From DATMNI01 sp035570275 (GTDB taxonomy: Bacteria > Acidobacteriota > Terriglobia > Bryobacterales > Bryobacteraceae): a stretch of DNA of 64,000 nucleotides. A program made the translations under genes and the position numbers. The notes below the pieces were generated by a model that was given only the letters and a program-made list of their open reading frames with translations, did not search any database and was not told the DNA's origin. Positions 58,601 through 64,000 of this stretch are shown here, piece by piece. The stretch spans positions 1 through 64,000 of the forward strand of contig DATMNI010000069.1 of assembly GCA_035570275.1 (NCBI GenBank). The letters run 5' to 3'. Numbering within the stretch: position 1 is the first letter of the stretch; the number at the start of each line of letters is the position of its first letter.

Positions 58601-58969
58601 GGGGCCGCCCACCCGCATGGGCAGGTTCACGGAGGTGGTGTTGCCGGCCTCCACCGTCGCAGAACGCACCATGATGCGGAAGCCCGGCTGTTCGCAGCGC
58701 ACCTGATATTCGCCCGCGGGCAGGGCTGCAGCGCTGTAGAACCCCTCCCCGTTGGCCAACGCGGCGCGCACAAAATCTGTGGCCTTGTTGGTGATGGTGA
58801 TTTTGGCATTGGGAATGAGCGCGCCCGTTTCGTCGGTCACGGTTCCTGTAATGATCCCTGTGGGCGCTTGAGCGAATAGTGCCAAGCTCAGCGCAATGAA
58901 CGCGGATGTCAACAACATCAACCTGAACGACATCAACCTGAACGACATCAACCTGGATGTTCGGCACAT
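55685..58969 (-). CDS. Oar-like TonB-dependent receptor
   Basis: About 1094 residues. A signal peptide (LMLLTSAFIALSLALFAQ) follows a short repeated leader. A carboxypeptidase-regulatory domain (GIITGTVTDETGALIPNAKI, YSAAALPAGEYQVRCEQPGF), a plug (IENLPLNGRSYMQLAKLEPG, LFTIDGGNVSDNIDVGGGIS, GGAVNVVTRSGTNDWHGSGY) and a barrel ending FGSGGPRAFQIGARFSF follow. The start at 58969 has AGGAGG 10 bp upstream; the leader contains tandem RLMSF units. A strong sigma70 promoter with an overlapping palindrome lies at 59059-59106, next to the TetR gene, so repression by TetR is likely. The substrate is unknown. Confidence 0.9.
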   Translation of the reverse strand: MCRTSRLMSFRLMSFRLMLLTSAFIALSLALFAQAPTGIITGTVTDETGALIPNAKITITNKATDFVRAALANGEGFYSAAALPAGEYQVRCEQPGFRIMVRSATVEAGNTTSVNLPMRVGGPTDVVNVEAALASINYDSHTIQGVIQQATIENLPLNGRSYMQLAKLEPGVTITSGSVAQFNALFTVSVLGAGNRTLFTIDGGNVSDNIDVGGGISSMNFSQEAVQEFQLSSVNFDLSTGISAGGAVNVVTRSGTNDWHGSGYYYFRDHNMAAYPGLQRNPANPNPFFARRNPGVALGGPLKKDKLFFFFNYEYMNQVQALTIQSTDPAFAPLTGTYGSPYVGKTFSGRVDDRLSSKHSLFVRYSHDGNAGFGQSLEFGDPSNWGRNTNWADQSIVGITSALKPTLVNDLRFQYNYWNNHNYQASAGDCSAPCVAGSLPNVFTFVGSNMPAVGPNFNAPQGRNTRRFEVVESLTWQKGTHRLRFGGDINPTKSAGLWGFCTPMCVGAYSPTYIRNTFGALTSTFFPTLPTVLKTDADVLNLPVLNIASSIFSGIGVGAVSTPAPYGYDSQRYYDQYRIYFQDAWKITPHFTLNYGLAWNAQKGFYNSNLAKPQYLAPILGTGPDNLGPTVNNTKEFQPAVGFAWSPFHDNKTVIRGGAGIYWDSTPGYYKLREASVIGPVGNGRSTLAASAFTNIYPGIINFAAGNAPLPVGANLSLNALYNMTIGQFQNLVNQELPGIQAKLAPQNPQRDGAYTVSGIDVAKQGVEIYPTHFPLARSYQTSIGIQRDLGYGLVLNADWARRQGENVSLSEVDYNLFNRYVNGVQTPVIRKCAASEVFVAGIECSTGTITLWTDQGRAVYDGLLVKLAKRFQNHYQFTASYALQKGLSETVWDDTNWMSGYGQYLPHHNLNVAGTVELRWGFNISVNSSIISRTPQTANVSSLDLPGTTPAGSTEPLPGLNFGCLNAGCGKADLAKAVDTFNATYAGQKNANGGVISPLALPSDYQLGEPTFTQDFRVTKVFHYKERARLSLFGEIFNAFNIANLSGYSSTLDTKNANPAAQSFNFGQPTQRVNQTFGSGGPRAFQIGARFSF
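58913..58955. repeat. 15-bp tandem repeats in the N-terminal coding region of the TonB receptor
   Basis: The unit ACATCAACCTGAACG is present in about three copies on the plus strand (58914-58955). On the coding strand it gives RLMSF RLMSF RLM before the signal peptide core. The units differ little, suggesting recent slippage. Copy number changes would alter the length of the leader without shifting the frame. Confidence 0.75.
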
Positions 58970-59058
58970 TTTGCAGACCCCTCCTGAACACGTGTACAAC
59001 CCGGCCGCGGACCGCCCCAGCCCAACCCAGCTTGCGGCCCTCGCCCCGCGCCGGAGCG

Positions 59059-59106
59059 ACCGACCGTTCGGTGGAAAGATATATCAGAGTTTCCGGCCAG
59101 TGTCAA
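59059..59106 (-). promoter_or_regulatory. sigma70 promoter with a TetR-type operator for the TonB receptor
   Basis: On the minus strand TTGACA (59106-59101), a 17-bp spacer and TATATC (59083-59078) form a near-consensus promoter for the receptor at 58969. Transcription would start near 59071. ACCGACCGTTCGGT (59059-59072) sits on the start site and contains ACCG-TT-CGGT, a perfect palindrome. The divergent TetR gene begins at 59307. The geometry suggests repression by blocking RNA polymerase. Confidence 0.7.
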
Positions 59107-59306
59107 TCGAGTTGTGAGAATGTGGGGAATTGTTGGCGAATTGTGGGATTTGGGCGGCTTCAGAAGACCATTGCCGAGGTTCACCCGATTTGTTTTCAGT
59201 TGTTTCCGGTTGACAGAAAAGGGCGGGCCGTCGTACCGTCGGTCGAGGGGTTCCGTCGCCCGCGAAAAGCGTTGCCAGTTCCCCGCCCCACGCTTGAGGT
59301 GTTCGT

Positions 59307-59939
59307 TTGCAGAGACTGATCAAACTCAAAGAGCCGATACCGGCCACGGGCCAAGGAAAACGGGGCAGTCATATCTATCGCGTGGCAGCGGAGATCATGT
59401 GCCACAAGGGATATGGGGCGACCTCGATGAACGATATCGCCGAGGCGGCGGGTTTGACCAAAGCCGGAATCTACCACTACATTCGCGGCAAAGAGGACCT
59501 GCTGTTCGAGATCATGAAGTATGCGATGGACAATGTCGAGCGCGATATCATTGCCCCGGCGATGGAAGTGGCGGACGCCGAAGAACGTTTGCGCGCCATC
59601 GTCGAATGCCATACCAGAAGCCTGATCGGGGGCGTGGGGGCGGTCACGATCGTGCTAGAAGAAATGACGGCGCTCACCCCGGCGCATCGCCGCCTGATCA
59701 CGGCCAGGAAGCGCGCCTACCTGAACTTCATCCGGCAGACGCTGCAGCAGCTCGCCCGCGAGGGAAAGCTGCGAGACGTCAATCCCACTACCGGCGCTTT
59801 CGGCCTGCTGGGGATGATTCTCTGGATTTCGCGCTGGTATCGCCGCGACGGCAAGATCACGCCGCAGGAGACGCTGGACGATTATCTTGAGATGACGATG
59901 AACGCGCTGTTAAAGACAGCCAAGAAGTCCAGACGGTAA
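59307..59939 (+). CDS. TetR-family transcriptional regulator
   Basis: 210 residues. The DNA-binding region is SHIYRVAAEIMCHKGYGATS, MNDIAEAAGLTKAGIYHYIR and GKEDLLFEIMKYAMDNVERD, typical of TetR/AcrR. The C-terminal part (RLRAIVECHTRSLIGGVGAV, MTALTPAHRRLITARKRAYL, LRDVNPTTGAFGLLGMILWI) is all-helical and resembles regulators of fatty-acid or lipid metabolism, which commonly sit next to acyl-CoA dehydrogenases. The gene starts with TTG at 59307, the only in-frame option nearby. It is divergent from the TonB receptor and convergent with the acyl-CoA dehydrogenase gene at 60046-61833. It probably controls the receptor; the ligand may be an acyl-CoA. Confidence 0.88.
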   Translation: MQRLIKLKEPIPATGQGKRGSHIYRVAAEIMCHKGYGATSMNDIAEAAGLTKAGIYHYIRGKEDLLFEIMKYAMDNVERDIIAPAMEVADAEERLRAIVECHTRSLIGGVGAVTIVLEEMTALTPAHRRLITARKRAYLNFIRQTLQQLAREGKLRDVNPTTGAFGLLGMILWISRWYRRDGKITPQETLDDYLEMTMNALLKTAKKSRR

Positions 59940-60045
59940 GTAGGACAGACGATCGGGTTTTGTCGTCTGTCACCGCGGGCTGGAGCCAGTCATGACAGAC
60001 CACAGAAGGCGATGGTTTGTCCCACTCAGCTCAAACCCACTGAGC

Positions 60046-61833
60046 TCAAACAAGGTACCGTTCCGCCTGCAACATCCGCCGCGCAATCCGCCGGCGCAGT
60101 TCGATGGCGTCGACCGGCTCGTAAGACGCCAGTCGGCGCAGCAGTTGCAACCAACCCGGACCAGGCGCGGCCGCCAGCACATTGCGCGCGGCAATCTCGA
60201 TTCGCGCCATGCCATCGCGCAGCAGAACTGCCGCCAGGTCACTTGCGTGTGACGGTCCTCCTGGCCTGTCTCTCCCCGCTAGTTTGCGGGAACGCAGCAG
60301 GGCCGATTCCATGGCGTATGTTTCAATCGCCATATCCGCGATATGCATCAGGATCTCCTGTTGCTTGTCCAGCGTGTCGGGATACTTCCGATGCGCCGCG
60401 GCCAGGCTGAGGAGCACGATCCTCTTGGCGTTCCCGACCAGACGGCGGGCCTCATCGGCGGCATCTAGGTCGGCGGCATCACCGGCGGCATCTCCGTCGT
60501 CGTCGGTTGCCTCCTTCAGCACGAAGTCGCCAGCCGATAGCAGTGCAAGTTGCCCGCGAGCGTCGCGCTTCAGCAGCATTCCCGGTATCAGGAGGCGGTT
60601 GATTTCGTTGGTCCCCTCGAAAATGCGATTGATGCGCGAATCGCGATACGCGCGCTCGACGGCATAATCCTGATGGAACCCATAGCCACCGTGGATCTGA
60701 ACGCCTTCGTCCACCACGTAGTCCAGCATTTCGGAGCAGTAGACTTTGACGATGGAGCACTCGGTGGCAAACTCTTCCACCGCTTTGAGCATGGTCTCCG
60801 AGGCGTTGGGATGGTCCCAGGAAAAGCCGCGCAGACGGCTTTCCACCAGGCCCACGGTGCGCCAGACGATGGATTCCGTGGCATAGATGCGAATGGCCAT
60901 TTCGGCCAGCTTCTGTTGGATGGCCCCAAACTCCGCGATCGGCGAGCCGAACGCCTTCCGGTCCTTGGCGTACTTGAGACAGACGGCAAGCACTTTCTTG
61001 GCGCCGCCCAGAGTGCCCGGACCCAGCTTCAGCCGCCCGATATTCAGAATATTGAAAGCGATGATGTGCCCGCGCCCGATCTCACCGAGCACATTTTCGA
61101 CGGGCACCGGGACGTTGTCGAAATACAGGGCGGTAGTGGAACTGCCCTTGATTCCCATCTTTTGCTCTTCGGCTCCGCTCTTTACGCCGAAGCCGCGCTC
61201 CACCAGAAAAGCGGTGAACTTCTCGCCGCCCACTTTGGCGAAGACGGTGAACAAATCGGCTGCGCCGCCGTTAGTGATCCACATCTTCTGGCCATTCAGA
61301 ATGTAGTGCGTGCCATCGGGCGTTAGATCGGCGCGAGTGCGCGCTGCCAGCGCATCGGAACCGGCGTGCGGTTCGGTGAGGGCGTAGGCAGCCAGCATCT
61401 CTACATTGGCGAGTTTGGGAAGGTACTTGCGCTTTTGTTGCTCGTTGCCGAAGAACAGCAGCGGCAGGGTGCCGATGCCCACGTGAGCGGACTGCCAACC
61501 GGACCAGGATGCATCGCCCGCGAAGTGCTCGCCCGCCACCATCATGGCGGTGAGGTCGAGTTCCATACCGCCAAACTTTTCGGGGATCATGATGGCCGTC
61601 AGACCCAGGCCGGCTGCTTTGCGCAGAATATCGCGCGCGACGCCGGGCTGGTGGTGCTGGATGGCCTCGAGATTGGGCGCGACCTCCCTGGCCCAGAATT
61701 CATCCACCGTGCGGGCAATCGCGAGGTGCTCCTGGCTGAGATCCTCCGCGGTGAAAATCTGGTCCGGCGGGCGGTCCTCGATTAGAAACGCACCGCCACT
61801 GGTGATGGGAAGCACGATTGATGCCGTAGCCAT
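60046..61833 (-). CDS. Acyl-CoA dehydrogenase with a C-terminal extension
   Basis: 595 residues. N-terminal and middle domains (MIPEKFGGMELDLTAMMVAG, ALTEPHAGSDALAARTRADL, NGQKMWITNGG, MGIKGSSTTALYFDNVPVPV) are followed by the helical C-terminal FAD domain: EFGAIQQKLAEMAIRIYATE and YRDSRINRIFEGTNEINRLL, with the catalytic Glu in EGTNEI. The last 150 residues (DDGDAAGDAADLDAADEARR, then LHxxADM-like helices) are an extra domain as in very-long-chain ACADs. The reaction is alpha,beta-dehydrogenation of an acyl-CoA with ETF as acceptor. The ATG at 61833 has GGAGG 11 bp upstream; GTG 61845 is possible. The TetR gene is convergent on the other side. Confidence 0.92.
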   Translation of the reverse strand: MATASIVLPITSGGAFLIEDRPPDQIFTAEDLSQEHLAIARTVDEFWAREVAPNLEAIQHHQPGVARDILRKAAGLGLTAIMIPEKFGGMELDLTAMMVAGEHFAGDASWSGWQSAHVGIGTLPLLFFGNEQQKRKYLPKLANVEMLAAYALTEPHAGSDALAARTRADLTPDGTHYILNGQKMWITNGGAADLFTVFAKVGGEKFTAFLVERGFGVKSGAEEQKMGIKGSSTTALYFDNVPVPVENVLGEIGRGHIIAFNILNIGRLKLGPGTLGGAKKVLAVCLKYAKDRKAFGSPIAEFGAIQQKLAEMAIRIYATESIVWRTVGLVESRLRGFSWDHPNASETMLKAVEEFATECSIVKVYCSEMLDYVVDEGVQIHGGYGFHQDYAVERAYRDSRINRIFEGTNEINRLLIPGMLLKRDARGQLALLSAGDFVLKEATDDDGDAAGDAADLDAADEARRLVGNAKRIVLLSLAAAHRKYPDTLDKQQEILMHIADMAIETYAMESALLRSRKLAGRDRPGGPSHASDLAAVLLRDGMARIEIAARNVLAAAPGPGWLQLLRRLASYEPVDAIELRRRIARRMLQAERYLV

Positions 61834-61985
61834 TATTGTTTGCACCTCCTCGGCGATTTCTTACACCTCAGCAACGCGGTCTTCGAGGCGTAACGAGGCG
61901 AGTTCATTCACAACCGCCCGTCAGTCTACCGACCGGAAGGTAAGGCTGTCAACACCACCGGCGGAAGCGGATGTGTCAAGTTTCT

Positions 61986-62310
61986 GTTAACCGCAGAGAC
62001 GCCGAGACGCGGAGGAAGTCGCAGAGCAGAGGCACAGAAGCATGCCTTGCACTCAGGTAGGGTTGCCGCCGTATATGCCAGGTTGGACCGCAGAGGAGGC
62101 CGAGGCATGGTGGGCTATCGCCACGCAGCGGTGCGTAAAGGTCCCGGCCTCAACCATCCGCAAAGGCTTCGCAGCGTCAGCATGTTCGTGTCTCTGCTTC
62201 CTCTGCGCGCCAATCCCGAATTGTCACAAACTACGACCGATGCAGAAAGCCATATCAGTTTTGGTCTTCCTCAGCGATCTCTCTGCGGCCCCGCGTCTCC
62301 GCGGTGAAGA
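61986..62310. repeat. Element bounded by CCGCAGAGACGC inverted repeats
   Basis: TTAACCGCAGAGACGCCGAG at 61986-62005 and the opposite-strand counterpart at about 62285-62310 (GCGTCTCCGCGGTGAA) bracket about 320 bp. GCAGAG motifs recur inside, near 62021-62035 (CGCAGAGCAGAGGC). No protein is evident between them. Elements of this look occur in many bacterial genomes as non-coding dispersed repeats. The rest of 61834-62410 has no gene I can support. Confidence 0.55.
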
Positions 62311-62410
62311 ACACTTTCGGTCTGAGGCAGACCCTCGCTGGATTTGTGCGCTTGATCGGTATGGCATACCATAACCTTTTGACAATGATCTGGCGGAGGG
62401 AGTAGCGGAC

Positions 62411-63346
62411 ATGATCAATAGACGCGAGTTTCTGGGCTCTGCCACTGCGGCCGCGGCACTTTCCGGTCTGCGCGCGCAGACGCCCTCGTGGGCATCGCCA
62501 GTCCTGGATCTTCATTTCCACATGCGCCGCGACGCCGAAGCTAACATCGCCCACCTGGACGGCTGTGGCGTTACCAAAGCCAATCTTTTGACGCGGAGCG
62601 ATGCCGCCGATCAGGTTCATGCCGTACAGACCACTTACCCGGGACGCTTCGTCTGGTTTGCCAGCGCCGACATTACCAGGCCGGAGGCCGAAAAGCTGCT
62701 GACCCAGGCCGTGAAGGATGGCGCCGGCGGTTTGGGCGAGATCAAATTTCACGTGGAAGCCGACGGACCGGAACTGCGGCGGATGTACGCCCTTGCCGCC
62801 GACCTGGACGTCCCGATTCTGATCCATTTTCAGGAAGTGCCCCATACCGCGACGGAGGGTGTCTTCAGCACTGGATTCAAGCGGTTCGAGACCATGCTAA
62901 AAGCCTATCCCAAGACCCGATTCATCGGTCATGCCGACGCTTTTTGGGCCAATGTGAGCGCCGATTACGCCAATCGGGAGGCCTATCCCGCCGGCCCTGT
63001 CAAGGGCGGCGGCCTGACCGACAAATTGCTTGCCGGCTATCCCAACCTGTTCGGGGATTTGTCCGCGAATTCCGGTAACAACGCTCTTTCCCGCGATCCT
63101 GAGTTCACCCCTGGATTCCTCGAGCGCCATCAGGACAAGTTATTCTTCGGCAGCGATTGCGGTTGCACGGATGGCAAGGGCAGCGGTACGGCACAGGCCA
63201 ACAACCCGGGCGCCAACCGGCTTGCCGGCAAATGCGTCGCGCGGGAGACCCTGGCCCTCTTGCAGCGATCCGCTACCCCCGCCGTGTTCCGGAAATTGGC
63301 TTGGGACAATGCTCACAAACTACTGCGAATCCGGGCGCAGGTCTAA
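62411..63346 (+). CDS. Amidohydrolase-family protein with Tat-like signal
   Basis: 311 residues. A signal of NRREFLGSATAAAALSGLRA type is followed by an amidohydrolase_2 barrel: SPVLDLHFHMRRDAEANIAH (HxH ligands in LHFH), GGLGEIKFHVEADGPELRRM, and DVPILIHFQEVPHTATEGVF. The late part has KTRFIGHADAFWANVSADYA with a further His and KLFFGSDCGCTDGKGSGTAQ with an Asp. Such proteins are often decarboxylases or lactonases that use a divalent metal. The stop overlaps the convergent DUF1552 gene by 4 bp. The substrate is unknown. Confidence 0.82.
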   Translation: MINRREFLGSATAAAALSGLRAQTPSWASPVLDLHFHMRRDAEANIAHLDGCGVTKANLLTRSDAADQVHAVQTTYPGRFVWFASADITRPEAEKLLTQAVKDGAGGLGEIKFHVEADGPELRRMYALAADLDVPILIHFQEVPHTATEGVFSTGFKRFETMLKAYPKTRFIGHADAFWANVSADYANREAYPAGPVKGGGLTDKLLAGYPNLFGDLSANSGNNALSRDPEFTPGFLERHQDKLFFGSDCGCTDGKGSGTAQANNPGANRLAGKCVARETLALLQRSATPAVFRKLAWDNAHKLLRIRAQV

Positions 63347-64000
63347 GCTTCCAGATCCAGCCTTCCCGAACTGTCGGCGAAAGCCGCGGCTTCCACTCCC
63401 ACGGAGTTCATCATCTCGACGAACAGATTGGCGACTGGTTGTGGCTTCGCCGCCACGTGGCGGCCGCCCCGCCAGCGCCCACAACCGCCTGCCACCAGCA
63501 GCGGTAAGTTGACGCGCGAGTGGCTATTGCCATCGCTCAGAGCGCCGCCATACAAAATGGTCGAGTGATCAAGCAGCGTACCGTCGCCGTCCTGCGTGGA
63601 CCGGAGCCGCTCCAGAAAATAGGCGAAGAGCTCGACGTGGTAACAGTTGACCTTCGTCACTTTCTCGATGAAGTCCGGGTGTCCGCGGTGGTGTGTGAGG
63701 GGATGGTGCGGATCGGGCACGCCTATCTCCGGGTAGGTGCGCACGCTGCCTTCGCGGCCCAGCATCATCGTCGAAACGCGCGTCAGGTCTTGCTGGAAGG
63801 CGGCCACCTGCAGGTCGAACATCAGCTTTACATACTGACGATATTCGAAAGGAATTCCCGACGGTCTATCGATTGGAGGAACGCGCTTGTCGCTTTCCGT
63901 CGCCGCAATGGCTCTCTCCACGTCCCGGATCGAACTCAGATACTGCTCCACCTTGCGCTTGTCGGCCGCGCCCAGGCTCGCTACCAGCTTCTGCGCGTCC
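63343..64000 (-). CDS. DUF1552-family protein, partial
   Basis: The reading frame continues past the right edge; only the C-terminal 219 residues are visible. Blocks include VEQYLSSIRDVERAIAATES, YRQYVKLMFDLQVAAFQQDL, HPLTHHRGHPDFIEKVTKVN and YHVELFAYFLERLRSTQDGD, with HSTILYGGALSDGNSHSRVN near the end. This matches the DUF1552 proteins of Acidobacteriota and Planctomycetota, which are typically exported and accompany DUF1592/1588 cytochromes. Function is unknown. The convergent amidohydrolase gene overlaps its end by 4 bp. Confidence 0.85.
   Translation of the reverse strand, partial: DAQKLVASLGAADKRKVEQYLSSIRDVERAIAATESDKRVPPIDRPSGIPFEYRQYVKLMFDLQVAAFQQDLTRVSTMMLGREGSVRTYPEIGVPDPHHPLTHHRGHPDFIEKVTKVNCYHVELFAYFLERLRSTQDGDGTLLDHSTILYGGALSDGNSHSRVNLPLLVAGGCGRWRGGRHVAAKPQPVANLFVEMMNSVGVEAAAFADSSGRLDLEA

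Noticed and set aside
62047..62307. Small plus-strand frame inside the CCGCAGAGACGC element
   Set aside because: It lies in repeat sequence, lacks a Shine-Dalgarno, and resembles nothing known.

Overview
The window looks like a chromosomal stretch from an Acidobacteriota genome of the Solibacter type. The evidence is the GC-rich coding sequence, two Oar-like TonB-dependent receptors with N-terminal carboxypeptidase-regulatory domains, a BlaI/M56 pair whose protease carries a TIGR03435-like tail, CRTAC1/UnbV and TPR lipoproteins, a TolB-domain TPR regulator, a propeller histidine kinase and a DUF1552 protein. I saw no rRNA, tRNA, CRISPR array or prophage. Taxonomy is inferred from gene content, not from a marker gene.

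Layout. 0-3.4 kb: a decayed GxxExxDxxY gene, a MITE-like element, a small DNA-binding-like protein with two upstream palindromes, a receiver-less winged-helix protein, a REP-like doublet and an ECF sigma factor. 3.5-8.6 kb: a DinB protein, a frameshifted lyase-like propeller, and an Mla-type lipid transport operon (STAS, permease, ATPase, MCE protein). 8.7-21.4 kb: two NarL-type histidine kinases, a TPR regulator, a radical SAM gene, a small family of HQDPRYF proteins with one decayed copy, and fossils of an alpha/beta hydrolase and an IS5-type transposase. 21.4-27.3 kb: a second MITE copy and an efflux operon (lipoprotein, HlyD, MFS, TolC), divergent from a small outer-membrane barrel. 27.4-35.1 kb: a CadR-like regulator with its operator, an ABC exporter, an AbiEi/AbiEii toxin-antitoxin pair with a frameshifted toxin, and the BlaI/M56 pair. 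35.1-44 kb: a leftward block of TPR, CRTAC1, TonB receptor, sulfite-oxidase-like and creatininase-like genes. 44.2-47.2 kb: cupin, SDR, ECF41-type sigma factor and DUF1801. 47.3-55 kb: secreted carbohydrate and amidohydrolase enzymes and an MFS pump. 55-62 kb: an AhpD-like protein, a TonB receptor, a TetR regulator and an acyl-CoA dehydrogenase. 62.4-64 kb: an amidohydrolase and a DUF1552 gene cut by the window end.

The strongest unusual signal is at 55.0-55.6 kb. An AhpD/carboxymuconolactone-decarboxylase-like gene is interrupted by a single in-frame UGA exactly where the second Cys of the CxxC motif should be. A 6-bp stem with an AGUU loop follows at the right distance for a bacterial SECIS, so this is very probably a CxxU selenoprotein that would be annotated as two truncated ORFs.

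Other highlights are a complete sigma70 promoter overlapped by a palindrome between the TetR gene and the TonB receptor, a 46-bp nested dyad on the abiE promoter, a CadR-type dyad, a possible ECF41 promoter, three families of dispersed inverted repeats, and several gene fossils.
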